Below are positions 27,076 to 36,271 of a DNA stretch of 64,000 nt, one piece after another (the stretch's first letter is position 1; each line of letters starts with the position of its first letter). This DNA is from Lachnospiraceae bacterium oral taxon 500 (GTDB lineage: Bacteria; Bacillota; Clostridia; Lachnospirales; Vallitaleaceae). Below the pieces are notes generated by a model that was not told the DNA's origin, made no database searches, and saw only the letters and a list, made by a program, of their open reading frames with translations. The DNA lies in the NCBI GenBank assembly GCA_002999035.1, contig CP027241.1:1305001-1369000 (forward strand), written 5' to 3'. The translations under genes and the position numbers were made by a program.

Positions 27076-27117
27076 AGAAAAAACCGATTTTATCAGTTAT
27101 AACTGATAAAATCGGTT
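27076..27117 (-). terminator. terminator of the DUF4364 gene, 36-bp perfect palindrome
   Basis: Positions 27082-27117 form a perfect 36-base palindrome of two 18-base arms with no loop bases to spare. On the minus strand it is followed by TTTTTT, as expected for termination of the gene at 27168-27668. Confidence 0.75.
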
Positions 27118-27167
27118 CAAGATACTAGAATAAAACCAAAAAACCATCTTTTCTTTGGCTTGCGGGC

Positions 27168-27668
27168 TCACCCCAAAAGCTGTTTATAAAGCAGGGCATA
27201 ATTTTCCCGCCAGCGGCGGCACAGCCGCAAGGCAGCCGCCTCATCGGGGGTCAGTACGGTCAGATCGATCAGGAGCTGCCCCTGATCTTTGGCGATTAAA
27301 CGCACATAGAAGCCGCCGTCCTTATTGGCATAATAGTCGGCGGCCAGTTCCGTTGCCTGCCGCAGTTCAATTTGGTTACTCTTTAAATAGTTTTGCACCG
27401 TCATTCTTATTTTTTCCGGAATTTCCTCGGCAAAAAAATCCAAAGTAACCTGCCCGTCTTTCGTGATTTCATACTGCGTTTCCGGATTTTTGGGAAGGAC
27501 CCGCAGCAAATGAACATCGGCCAATTCCGTTAAAGCTTCCTGCAACTGAAAATAAGTGCTGTAATACTCGCCGACCATAAGCTCGGAGATCGTTGTATTG
27601 GACAGAGGCAGGCTGACTTCATTTAAAATATATAAGACAACCAATTTACGCAGTTTATTTTCTAACAT
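27168..27668 (-). CDS. DUF4364 winged-helix protein
   Basis: 166 residues, typical for this Clostridia-specific family. The N-terminal half (about 8-75) reads as a winged helix: KLVVLYILNEVSLPLSNTTI and later YEITKDGQVTLDFF. The C-terminal half is helical. It is probably a DNA-binding regulator, target unknown. It is downstream of typA on the same strand with a 155-base gap, and a palindromic terminator follows. Confidence 0.75.
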   Translation of the reverse strand: MLENKLRKLVVLYILNEVSLPLSNTTISELMVGEYYSTYFQLQEALTELADVHLLRVLPKNPETQYEITKDGQVTLDFFAEEIPEKIRMTVQNYLKSNQIELRQATELAADYYANKDGGFYVRLIAKDQGQLLIDLTVLTPDEAAALRLCRRWRENYALLYKQLLG

Positions 27669-27823
27669 AAGCTCTCTCCCCTCTCGTATAATCCGTTTTC
27701 GGGTGTTCGTTATTGGGCTGGCGCATAATTGCCTATTTTTGAATGAAATAAGGCAGGCAGATCGTGCCCGGGTGCTTCAACCTTGATGGTGCGTTCAAAC
27801 CAGAAAGCCGGGTCAAGAAAAAG

Positions 27824-29638
27824 TTACGACCGGCTGCGGTTATATTTGATCCGGTCGCCGGCGTTTAAGATTTTCTTGCGCATCCGGATGGCCGTCGGCG
27901 TCACCTCGACCCATTCGTCCGGCTCAACAAACTCCAACGCTGCCTCTAAGGACATTTCCAGAGGTTTTAACAGCTTAATGGCCTCATCACTGCCGGCTGC
28001 CCGGGTATTGGTCAGCTTCTTGTTTTTCGTGGGATTGACCACCATATCTTCGGGCCGGTTATTCATACCGATGATCATGCCTTCGTAAACATCCTCCGAC
28101 GGGCCGACAAACAGCCGTCCCCGGTCACTCAGGTTAAACAGTGAATACGCCATCGTCTGGCCGTCCTCCTGCGAAATCAAAACGCCGTTTTGCCGCCCCG
28201 GGATTTCACCGGCATACGGGCCGTAAGAATCAAATGCCCGCAGCAGAATCCCCTCGCCTCGGGTATCGTTGATGAATTCGGAGCGATAGCCTAAGAGGGC
28301 CCGGGTGGGAACCAAATATTCCACCTTGGTATGGCCGTTTTCTGCCAGCATTGACTGCATGGCACCCTTGCGCAAATTGAGCTGCGCAATTACATTGCCG
28401 ATATACTCATCCGGCGCGCTGACGCTGACCTTTTCATAAGGTTCTAAGCGCTTGCCGTTCTTCTCCCGAAACAGCACTTCCGGTTTGGATACGCTTAACT
28501 CATAGCCTTCCCGCCGCATATTTTCAATTAAAATGGATAAATGCAGCTCGCCCCGGCCGGAGACCTTGTAGGCATCGCTTCCTTCAATCGGCTCAACCCG
28601 CAGGCCGACATTCGTTTCCAGCTCCTTTTTCAGCCGGGCGGCAATGTGCCGGGTAGTGACAAACTTACCGACTTTTCCGGCAAAGGGTGAGTTATTGACA
28701 TAAAAGTTCATCGACATGGTCGGTTCTTCGATTGCAATCATCGGCAGCGGCAAAACATTGTCCGGCAGGCAAATCGTTTCGCCGATGGAAATATCGCTGA
28801 TACCGGAAATGACGACGATATCGCCGGAATGTGCCTCCGGCGTTTCTGTCCGCTTTAAACCGACATTGACAAAAACCTGATTGACTTTTGCCTTGACGAC
28901 GCTCCCGTCCCGCTTGCTGACAGCTACGATATCAGCCGGGTGCAGCGTGCCCTGACTGATCCGGCCAATTCCCAGCCGGCCGATGTAATCATCATAAGCC
29001 AGCGCCGAGATTTGAAATTGCAGCGGCAGATCATCCTTATCAGGATAAGACGGCACCTGCCGGGTAATCATTTCAAACAGAGGCTCAATATCTTCATTGG
29101 TGTCATCCAGATTATAATGAACCACGCCGGCTCTGGCTGTTCCGTATAAAATCGGAAAATCCAGTTGCTTGTCATTTGCACCCAGTTCGGCAAATAAATC
29201 AAAGGTCATATTGACCACTTCCTCCGGCCGGGCGTCGTTTTTATCAATTTTGTTAATCAGCAGAATCGGACAAAGTCCCTGCTGCAAAGACTTTTGCAGC
29301 ACAAAGCGGGTCTGCGGCATGGGGCCTTCCGCCGAGTCGACCAGCAAAATAGCAGTATCGACCGTCCGAATGATGCGCTCGACTTCCGAAGAAAAGTCGG
29401 CGTGGCCGGGGGTATCGACAATATTGATTTTATAATCTTTATAGTTGATGGAGCAGTTTTTGGAATAAATGGTAATTCCCCGCTCCCGCTCAATATCATT
29501 GCTGTCCATCACACATTCAACGATTTCTTCATGTTCGCCGAATACACCCGACTGCGCCAGCATGGCGTCAACCAGCGTGGACTTGCCGGCATCGACATGG
29601 GCGATGACCGCGATATTAATAATTTTCTTTTCTCTCAT
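27824..29638 (-). CDS. typA: translational GTPase TypA/BipA
   Basis: 604 residues, normal for TypA. This EF-G-like GTPase acts on ribosome assembly under cold or stress. The G1 motif is AHVDAGKST (about 13-21), the switch region is RERGITI, DTPGHADF is G3, and NKID is G4. EF-G domains II, III and V and the TypA-specific C-terminal domain follow. AAGGAG precedes the ATG. Its promoter is at 29812-29840. It faces away from the glycolysis-like cluster. Confidence 0.96.
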   Translation of the reverse strand: MREKKIINIAVIAHVDAGKSTLVDAMLAQSGVFGEHEEIVECVMDSNDIERERGITIYSKNCSINYKDYKINIVDTPGHADFSSEVERIIRTVDTAILLVDSAEGPMPQTRFVLQKSLQQGLCPILLINKIDKNDARPEEVVNMTFDLFAELGANDKQLDFPILYGTARAGVVHYNLDDTNEDIEPLFEMITRQVPSYPDKDDLPLQFQISALAYDDYIGRLGIGRISQGTLHPADIVAVSKRDGSVVKAKVNQVFVNVGLKRTETPEAHSGDIVVISGISDISIGETICLPDNVLPLPMIAIEEPTMSMNFYVNNSPFAGKVGKFVTTRHIAARLKKELETNVGLRVEPIEGSDAYKVSGRGELHLSILIENMRREGYELSVSKPEVLFREKNGKRLEPYEKVSVSAPDEYIGNVIAQLNLRKGAMQSMLAENGHTKVEYLVPTRALLGYRSEFINDTRGEGILLRAFDSYGPYAGEIPGRQNGVLISQEDGQTMAYSLFNLSDRGRLFVGPSEDVYEGMIIGMNNRPEDMVVNPTKNKKLTNTRAAGSDEAIKLLKPLEMSLEAALEFVEPDEWVEVTPTAIRMRKKILNAGDRIKYNRSRS

Positions 29639-29811
29639 AAATTCTCCTTGCAGAGCAAAGGGCTCCTCTGAGCCGAATGCTTTTTTTGGTACTGAAACTG
29701 ATTTGAAACTTTGCCCGGCGCTGTATTTTGGATAAGAGTTCAGGTCAACGGGTCTAAATCTTTATTTTTGGATTGGATTCATTCCATCCCCATATCCGGA
29801 CAACTTAACTT

Positions 29812-29840
29812 AGTGTAACACTCTTTTTTCCGGCTGGCAA
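29812..29840 (-). promoter_or_regulatory. promoter of typA
   Basis: On the minus strand: TTGCCA (29840-29835), 17 bases, TACACT (29817-29812). Confidence 0.65.
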
Positions 29841-29860
29841 GAGCGAAAATTTGTTTTCCG

Positions 29861-29998
29861 GTTCAGACAAGCGGATGTTTATGCTTATTATGCCTGTGGA
29901 GAACTTGCCCGCCAAGGACATATTAAACATAAATATCTATTGGCTTAACGCCCACACTGGTAATTTGCTGAAAGTGAATTACGGATGGCTTGCCTGAA
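29861..29998 (-). repeat. structured repeat family 1, full copy in inverse orientation
   Basis: Read on the minus strand it begins TTCAGGCAAGC and ends GCTTGTCTGAAC. It contains the GTAATTC-type stem, the GCGTTAAGCCAATAGATA motif, and a long third hairpin around TTTATG...CATAAA with a GGCGGGCAAGTTCTCC-like core. It is the only full copy in this orientation. Confidence 0.8.
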
Positions 29999-30148
29999 AA
30001 GTAGCGATGGATGCTGGATCATTTACTTAACGTCCCGCTCGCAAGTCGTTGACATTTCGACGAATTATCGCTGGCTTGCCGGAAAGGGAACAGAAATTTC
30101 GACGAATTATGAATGGCAGACCGGAGCGCTGAAATAGGATGCAAACTC

Positions 30149-30176
30149 TTGACAAAACTTTTATAAATGATATAAT
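30149..30176 (+). promoter_or_regulatory. promoter of the glycolysis-like cluster
   Basis: TTGACA at 30149-30154, a 16-base spacer, and TATAAT at 30171-30176. The first start codon is 230 bases downstream. Confidence 0.8.
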
Positions 30177-30405
30177 TAGTTAAATTAAAAAATAAATTAA
30201 AGATTGCCGATAACGGAACGGTTTAGATAGCAAACGCACAGCCGGAGATATGCGAACAGATTGGTTTTGGACGCTGCTGTAAAAATATTCTGATCGGCAG
30301 GTGACAGCCGGGTTTCAGCTGGGGATAGTATTGCTGATTCCGAAAAATGAGGATTTTATGTAAGTTAAATTGCCACCAATGCTCAAACTTAGATAAGGAG
30401 TTACT

Positions 30406-31617
30406 ATGAACGCAAAATTTGAGGCCAGTACCATTTCCTTACCGCTCCGTCAGCAATCAGAAAGCATTTGGAGCCGGATGCGGGAGAACCGTTTTTACGG
30501 TCGGGATTATTCGGCGGAACATATTTCGGCTTTGCAGGAAAAAGCACGGGCGGTCAGAGAAAAGTGTCAAAGTTTTCTGCTGATCGGGGTAGGCGGCTCC
30601 AATGGTGCCGCTCGGGCAATCATTGAAGGGCTTGATAAAAATGGCAGCCCGAAGATCGTTTATGCCGGCAATGGTCTGTCGCCCCGGCAAATGTCCCGTC
30701 TTTTGCAAGAAGTAGAAGAAAAGGACGTTTGTTTAAATATCATTGCCAAAAACTTTCAGACCCTGGAACCGGGCAGTCATTTTCGGATGCTGCGCGCAGC
30801 CATGGAAAAAAAATACGGCTTGGCGGAGGCGGCGGCCAGAATCGTTGTGACCGGCAGCAAAGGTTCTTTACTGGAAGAAATAGCGGCCGAAAACGGTTAT
30901 ACTTTTTTGGAGTTTGAGCCGGAGATCGGTGGTCGTTTTTCGGCGTTTTCCAATGTCGGGCTTTTTCCGATGGCGGTGGCGGGCATAGATATTGCCGCTT
31001 TGCTGGCCGGACACCGGGAAATGCTGGCGGAAATGGAGGACAGTGCTCACTTTTTGCATGATTATGTGGCGTACCGGCAGGGGGCCTATCAGCAAGGCTA
31101 TAAGATCGAGGTCTTATCAGCCTGTGACTTGGACTTTCGTGAATGGCTGAAGTGGTGGGTACAGCTTTTCGGCGAATCCGAAGGCAAGGAGAAAAAAGGA
31201 CTGTATCCCGACGGTCTTTGCTTTTCCGAAGATTTACATTCAATGGGACAGTTTTTGCAAGACGGCAGTCCGATTTTAATTGAAACCTTTTTGCGGATAA
31301 AAAATTACGGAGAAGCGGTGGAAGTGGCAGCTTCCCGGATTCAGGATGATTTTGCATATTTGGAAGGCAAAAGCTTTGCCCGGATTAACCGGGAAATGGA
31401 GGAGGCCACACTCGGTGCGCATCGGGAGGAAGGGATTCCGGCTTTTTTGCTGGAGATGGAGGATATGAGTGAAAAAGAATGGGGCAAGCTCTTTGTCTTT
31501 TTCATGGCGGCAGTGGTGCTGTCGGCCGAAATCATGGGAGTCAATCCTTTTAATCAGGATGGCGTGGAAAAATACAAGCAAAAAATGTTTCAGCGGCTGT
31601 GGATGGATGGCAGATAA
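30406..31617 (+). CDS. glucose-6-phosphate isomerase-like protein
   Basis: 403 residues, shorter than the usual 450. PGI landmarks are clear: GVGGSNGAARA near 63, IGGRFSAFSNVGLFP near 182, GESEGK and DLHSMGQ near 260-285, a conserved histidine in GAHREE, and NPFNQDGVEKYK near the end. The usual phosphate-binding loop SKSGTTTE is replaced by AKNFQTLE, so the 6-phosphate grip seems lost while the catalytic residues remain. It may isomerise a differently substituted or unphosphorylated hexose. AAGGAG precedes the ATG. It is the first gene of a six-gene same-strand cluster. Confidence 0.8.
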   Translation: MNAKFEASTISLPLRQQSESIWSRMRENRFYGRDYSAEHISALQEKARAVREKCQSFLLIGVGGSNGAARAIIEGLDKNGSPKIVYAGNGLSPRQMSRLLQEVEEKDVCLNIIAKNFQTLEPGSHFRMLRAAMEKKYGLAEAAARIVVTGSKGSLLEEIAAENGYTFLEFEPEIGGRFSAFSNVGLFPMAVAGIDIAALLAGHREMLAEMEDSAHFLHDYVAYRQGAYQQGYKIEVLSACDLDFREWLKWWVQLFGESEGKEKKGLYPDGLCFSEDLHSMGQFLQDGSPILIETFLRIKNYGEAVEVAASRIQDDFAYLEGKSFARINREMEEATLGAHREEGIPAFLLEMEDMSEKEWGKLFVFFMAAVVLSAEIMGVNPFNQDGVEKYKQKMFQRLWMDGR

Positions 31618-31788
31618 GCTGTGAATTTACGGCGGTAGTCCGGCAGAATAGCTTTTTCCTTAGCGGCTCACCCTACGCCGGATAAAGCCCTGAAAGGCGA
31701 TGCCAGCTTGTCTGCCGCGTTTCGAGGAGAGAAAGCGGAGAGGATAAATTTGAATTACCCATAAAACAGTGATAAAATGGAGAAAAAA

Positions 31789-32943
31789 ATGGCAAATAAT
31801 TTATTGATCATTCATGGCGGCGGGCCGACGGCCGTGTTGAATTGTTCTCTTTATGGCACAATTCGGCAGGCGCAGAAAGAACGGCAGATTGACGAGATTT
31901 ACGGCGCTGACGGTGGAATGGGCGGAGCGCTGCGGGAGGACTTGATTGATTTGCGCCAGCAAAAACCGGAAGACATTGAAAAGTTGCTGATTACACCCGG
32001 TTCGGCCATCGGCACCTCGCGTGATCCGATGGAAGCGGAAGATTATGCCCGCCTGCTGTCGGTTTTAGAGAAGCATCAGATTCGCTATGTGCTGTTAAAC
32101 GGCGGCAACGGCACCATGGACACTTGCGGTAAGTTGGCTCGGGCCTGTGCCGGGACGGATATTCGGGTGATGGGCATTCCCAAAACGATTGACAACGATT
32201 TGGCAGTGATTGACCATAGCCCCGGTTATGCCAGTGCTGCCAGATATTTAGCGGAGAGCGTTAAAGAGGCTGTTTTTGACGTTAAGGGTTTGGCCATTCA
32301 TGTGGTGGTGATTGAGGCCATGGGTCGAAACGCCGGTTGGCTGACAGCCGCTTCGGCTTGGGCCAGACAGGAAGCGGGCGATGGCCCGGACTTGATTCTT
32401 TTGCCGGAAAATGCTTTTGTGGAAGAAGAGTTTTTGGCTAAGGTCAAAGCCTTATATGAAGCCAAAGGCGGAGTGGTAGTAGTGGCCAGCGAAGGGCTGC
32501 GCGGGCCGGACGGAACGCCGGTGACGCCGCCGGTCTTTCAAACCGGCCGGTCTCTTTATTTTGGCGATGTCAGCTCGCATTTGGCGATGCTGATCACTAA
32601 AAAGCTGGGGATTAAAGCCCGGTCGGAAAAGCCCGGTATTTTGGGGCGGGCATCTATTCATCTGCGCTCGGAGATTGATGTTAAAGAAGCAATTTTAGTC
32701 GGAGAAGAAGCGGTCAAAGCGGCAGTCGCCGGAGAAAGCGGGAAAATGGTGGGGCTGCGCCGCCTCAGCAATCAGCCGTACCAATCGGAAAGCTTTTTAA
32801 TTCCGGTCGAGCAGGTGATGCTGGCGGAGAAGCAAATGCCGGCTCAGTATTTCAGCCGCTACGACGTGACCCCGGCTTTTTTGGAATGGCTGCGGCCGCT
32901 GATGGGCGGAGAACTGCCGGAACTGGTTAGTTTTCGCCGCTGA
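31789..32943 (+). CDS. phosphofructokinase-family kinase
   Basis: 384 residues. PFK-A fold: an N-terminal glycine-rich loop, GTSRDP near 76, GGNGT near 103, PKTIDND near 133 (catalytic aspartates), MGRNAGW near 180 and ASEGL. Lysine in PKTIDND is typical of PPi-using and related clades, while glycine after GGN is found in ATP users, so the phosphoryl donor cannot be read off. The sugar 6-phosphate contact GHVQRGG of classical PFK appears instead as GRASIHL. I chose ATG 31789, which follows GGAG at 31779; the ATG at 31777 overlaps that site. Confidence 0.8.
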   Translation: MANNLLIIHGGGPTAVLNCSLYGTIRQAQKERQIDEIYGADGGMGGALREDLIDLRQQKPEDIEKLLITPGSAIGTSRDPMEAEDYARLLSVLEKHQIRYVLLNGGNGTMDTCGKLARACAGTDIRVMGIPKTIDNDLAVIDHSPGYASAARYLAESVKEAVFDVKGLAIHVVVIEAMGRNAGWLTAASAWARQEAGDGPDLILLPENAFVEEEFLAKVKALYEAKGGVVVVASEGLRGPDGTPVTPPVFQTGRSLYFGDVSSHLAMLITKKLGIKARSEKPGILGRASIHLRSEIDVKEAILVGEEAVKAAVAGESGKMVGLRRLSNQPYQSESFLIPVEQVMLAEKQMPAQYFSRYDVTPAFLEWLRPLMGGELPELVSFRR

Positions 32944-33071
32944 GGTTACAAAGAGTGGCCGATCGGCTGAAGATAAAACTCGCGGCAGACACAAACGGAG
33001 TTGTCCGGCCGCGCAGGTTTCGAAAAAGCAGGACTCGGGCTGTCAGGCAGCTTTGAGGAGAAGGAGGAGAT

Positions 33072-33887
33072 ATGAATTATTATCAAATATCAGCGGAAGA
33101 TTTGGGAAAAGAAGCGAAGATTCCTATTTTGAAATTGGGCGATTCGGCTGAGGTTTTTTATGAACTGGCAATGATTATGATTCGGGAGATTCGGAAAAAT
33201 AACGAAGCCGGACGGCAAACTGTCTTTATTTGTCCGGTTGGGCCGGTTGGCCAGTACCCGATTTTTGTCCGGCTGGTCAATCAGGAAAAAGTTTCGCTGA
33301 AAAATGTTTGGTTCTTTAATATGGATGAATATTTGCAGGAAAACGGTGAATGGATTGATTCGGAGCATATTCTTTCTTTCCGTGGTTTTATGGCGCGTCA
33401 GGTCTATGACCGGATTGCTCCGGAGCTGGTTATGCCCCGGGAGCAAAGAGTTTTTCCGCAGCCGGATCAGCCCGAGAAGACAGATGAGCGGTTAAAGGCG
33501 CTGGGCGGAGCAGATATTTGTATCGGCGGTATCGGCATCAATGGGCATTTGGCTTTTAATGAGGCGAGCGATACCTTGACGGCAGAGGAGTTTGCCAAGC
33601 TGCCGACCAGAGTATTGACAATTTCACGGGAAACCAGAACAATCAACAGTGCCGGTAGCTTAGGCGGTGCGATTGACGCCATGCCTAAGAGCTGCGTAAC
33701 GCTTGGCATGAAGGAGATATTATCGGCCAAACGGATTGTTTTGGCGGTGTTTCGGGACTGGCACCGGGCGGTTATCCGGCAGGCGGCTTACGGCGAAGTG
33801 ACGGCTCATTTTCCGGCCAGTCTCCTGCAAAGGCATCCGAATGCGCTTATTTTGACCAATGAAAACGCGGCCGGTCCGGCTTTTTAG
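33072..33887 (+). CDS. NagB-like sugar-phosphate deaminase/isomerase
   Basis: 271 residues. Homologous to glucosamine-6-phosphate deaminase: FFNMDEYL matches the LDEYY active-site segment, and GGIGINGHLAFNEAS matches GIGNNGHIGFNEP. The C-terminal part differs from the canonical NagB at 56511-57275, so this is a paralogue with an uncertain substrate, perhaps a different amino sugar phosphate. AGGAGGAG precedes the ATG. It lies between the PFK-like and aldolase genes. Confidence 0.75.
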   Translation: MNYYQISAEDLGKEAKIPILKLGDSAEVFYELAMIMIREIRKNNEAGRQTVFICPVGPVGQYPIFVRLVNQEKVSLKNVWFFNMDEYLQENGEWIDSEHILSFRGFMARQVYDRIAPELVMPREQRVFPQPDQPEKTDERLKALGGADICIGGIGINGHLAFNEASDTLTAEEFAKLPTRVLTISRETRTINSAGSLGGAIDAMPKSCVTLGMKEILSAKRIVLAVFRDWHRAVIRQAAYGEVTAHFPASLLQRHPNALILTNENAAGPAF

Positions 33888-34086
33888 CAGGGAAAACGAA
33901 AAACATTTGACAATTCGGTTATAAAATATATTTCGCTGCCAGTCATGCATCCGGCGGTTGAATTACCGGAAACCGTACAGTCATTTATCAAAGCAAGCAG
34001 GAGAAAGTTTTTTCAGCGGCATTTTGACGGACTGGCGGCACAAGGTCAACCGGATACCGACAGCGGCACAGAATCAGGAGGAAGCT

Positions 34087-35241
34087 ATGCTCACATCGTT
34101 AAAACCTTTATTGGAACTGGCTATCAAATACAATTTTGCCTACGGTGCCTTTAACGTCAACTCGGTCGCCCAGGTGGAAGGGGCGATTCGGATGCATGAA
34201 ATATTCCGCAGTCCGGCCTTGCTGCAAGGCGCAGAACTGGCCAATGCTTTTATGGGCGGGCGAACTGACTTTATGAACGGTACTTTAGAGGAAAAAAAGG
34301 CCGGGATGAAAAATCTGGTGGAGGCCGTCCGCCGGTACGGAGAAGATTCGCCGGTGCCGGTGGTTTTGCACTTAGACCACGGCCAGACCTTTGAATCCTG
34401 TCAGGCGGCGATTGACGCCGGTTATACTTCCGTGATGATTGACGGCAGCAGTAAGCCGTTTGAGGAAAATATGGAATTGACCCGGGAAGTGGTTAAATAT
34501 GCGCATGCCCGGGGAGTCAGCGTCGAAGGAGAGCTGGGGGTGCTGGCCGGGGAGGAGGATCATGTTTTTTCCGAGAATTCGACCTATACTCATCCCTTAG
34601 ATGCCGTCCGTTTTGTTAAGGCCACCGAAGTCGATGCGTTAGCCATCAGCTACGGCACCTCGCATGGGGCGGTCAAGGGCAAGAACGTGAAGCTGCGTAA
34701 GGAAATCGCCATTGCCGTGAATGAATGTCTGGCACATGAGCGTTTATTTTGCGGTTTGGTTTCGCATGGCTCGTCCAATGTGCCGGCCGAAGTGGTTGCG
34801 GAAATTAATGCTTTGGGCGGTCAAATCGGCGAGAGCCACGGCATTCCGATTCCGCAGTTAAAAGAGGTCATTCAAATCGGCGGGATTCGGAAAATTAATG
34901 TCGATACCGATATTCGTTTGGCGACAACCCGTAATATCAGAGAATTGTTCCGCCGCCGGCCCGAACTTTTGGCTGTTGCGGAATTGGCCGAGATTCATAG
35001 GCTGCTTCTGGAAAAACCGGCTGCGTTTGACCCCCGCGCCTATCTGACGCCGGTGATGGATATGGTCATGTCCGGCCGCGTGCCGGGAGCAGAGATGCAA
35101 AGTCTGGCGGAAGCAATAAAAGACGCGGTCATGGAAGTGACCGGCAAGATGATCGTGGAATTTGGCAGTTACCATATGGCACCGTTGGTCAAGGCCAGAA
35201 GTCTGGCGGAGCTGAAAGCGGAATACGGAGCGGCCAGATAA
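34087..35241 (+). CDS. fba: class II fructose-bisphosphate aldolase (CbbA-like)
   Basis: 384 residues. This zinc aldolase splits a ketose bisphosphate into DHAP and an aldehyde phosphate. HLDHGQTFESC (near 97) supplies zinc and catalytic residues, EGELGVLAGEED follows, then GTSHGAVKG and SHGSSNVP. KINVDTDIRLA binds phosphate. The GGQIGESHGIP insert and overall form match the longer Calvin-cycle-type subclass rather than short FbaA; an additional C-terminal stretch makes it longer still. ATG 34087 follows AGGAGG. Sedoheptulose or tagatose bisphosphates are possible alternative substrates. Confidence 0.87.
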   Translation: MLTSLKPLLELAIKYNFAYGAFNVNSVAQVEGAIRMHEIFRSPALLQGAELANAFMGGRTDFMNGTLEEKKAGMKNLVEAVRRYGEDSPVPVVLHLDHGQTFESCQAAIDAGYTSVMIDGSSKPFEENMELTREVVKYAHARGVSVEGELGVLAGEEDHVFSENSTYTHPLDAVRFVKATEVDALAISYGTSHGAVKGKNVKLRKEIAIAVNECLAHERLFCGLVSHGSSNVPAEVVAEINALGGQIGESHGIPIPQLKEVIQIGGIRKINVDTDIRLATTRNIRELFRRRPELLAVAELAEIHRLLLEKPAAFDPRAYLTPVMDMVMSGRVPGAEMQSLAEAIKDAVMEVTGKMIVEFGSYHMAPLVKARSLAELKAEYGAAR

Positions 35242-35422
35242 GCAGCGGCGGATGCAGGAAAAAATGACGGTGTTCTGCCGGAAGCGTAGCGCCTGTCGGC
35301 ATCGAGAATTTGCAAAAAGGCGGTTTCGGTGAACCGGGAAACTGGACGGACGGGAAAGTTGAATTGACGGGAAAGATTAAGGAAAGGCTACCAAAAACAG
35401 GACCCAAGAAAGGCAGGCGTGT

Positions 35423-36271
35423 ATGAAGAAAATTTATTTAAACTTAAAACGGTTTGATGTACCGGCAGCCAGCGGCGGAATTAACCGGCTGGCGCCGATT
35501 GAAAGTTGGGCGCGGGAGATTATTAACCGGACGCAGGACGCTTTGGCCCGGTATGACGGTCAGGCGGAGTTTACTATGTTTTTCCCGGAGGCACATCTGC
35601 TGCTGGCGAAAGCGGCCAGCAACGGCCGAATTCATATCGGCAGTCAGGGCGTGTTTCGGGCGGATATCGGAGCGGGCGGCAATTTCGGCGCTTTTACCAC
35701 CAATTTGCCGGCTACGGCGGCGCGGGAGTTGGGTGCCGATACGGCTCTGATCGGGCACAGTGAGGAGCGGAATGATAAGATCGGTGCTTATATGTTGGGC
35801 GGCGGTGACCGGGGAGCGGTGAATGCGCAGTTGAATATGGAGGTTAAAGCTGCTTTAAAGGCCGGACTGAAAGTGGTTTACTGTATCGGGGAACGAGAGG
35901 ATGAACTGGAATGCTGGGAGAATGTGCTGCGGATCCAGCTCAATATCGGCCTGATGGATGTTGATCCGAAACGGGTGACGATAGCCTATGAGCCGATTTG
36001 GGCGATTGGGCCGGGCAAAACCCCGCCGGATAAGGCATATATTCAAAAGATTGCCCGTTATGTCAATGATCATACCGGCGGTGTGGAGATGGTTTACGGC
36101 GGCGGATTAAAGAAGGAGAATGCCGGTATGCTCGCTCAGATTCCGGAGATTTCCGGCGGGCTGATTGCACTGACCAACTTCGGCGAAAACTTCGGCTTTA
36201 CGCCGGAAGGCTATCTGGAGATTGTCGAAACCTATTTGCAGCAGGGAAAGGAAGAAAAAAATGAGGCTTGA
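35423..36271 (+). CDS. triosephosphate isomerase-like protein
   Basis: 282 residues, longer than the usual 250. The catalytic set is present: N7 and K9 in LNLKRF, His in GHSEER, Glu in AYEPIWAIGPGKTPP. The phosphate-binding parts differ: YGGSV is YGGGL, and the C-terminal GGASL is replaced by GGLIALTNFGENFGF. A glycine-rich stretch (ADIGAGGNFGAF) is inserted before the GHSEE histidine. It probably isomerises a triose- or tetrose-type substrate, but not necessarily DHAP/G3P. AAGAAAGG precedes the ATG. Its end overlaps the LarA-type gene by 11 bases, which suggests coupled translation. Confidence 0.78.
   Translation: MKKIYLNLKRFDVPAASGGINRLAPIESWAREIINRTQDALARYDGQAEFTMFFPEAHLLLAKAASNGRIHIGSQGVFRADIGAGGNFGAFTTNLPATAARELGADTALIGHSEERNDKIGAYMLGGGDRGAVNAQLNMEVKAALKAGLKVVYCIGEREDELECWENVLRIQLNIGLMDVDPKRVTIAYEPIWAIGPGKTPPDKAYIQKIARYVNDHTGGVEMVYGGGLKKENAGMLAQIPEISGGLIALTNFGENFGFTPEGYLEIVETYLQQGKEEKNEA

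Larger units (their letters stand above)
29639..30405. other. divergent intergenic region between typA and the pgi-like gene
   Basis: These 767 bases hold the typA promoter on the minus strand, an inverted full copy of family 1 (29861-29998), degenerate further copies (about 30001-30110, with CTTAACG and GACGAATTAT motifs), the plus-strand promoter at 30149-30176, and an unusually long leader of about 225 bases before the first gene of the cluster. No gene is seen. Confidence 0.5.

Noticed and set aside
33907-33932. Promoter TTGACA upstream of the aldolase
   Set aside because: The -35 is perfect, but no -10 lies at acceptable spacing: TATAAA is 7 and TATATT 14 bases away.
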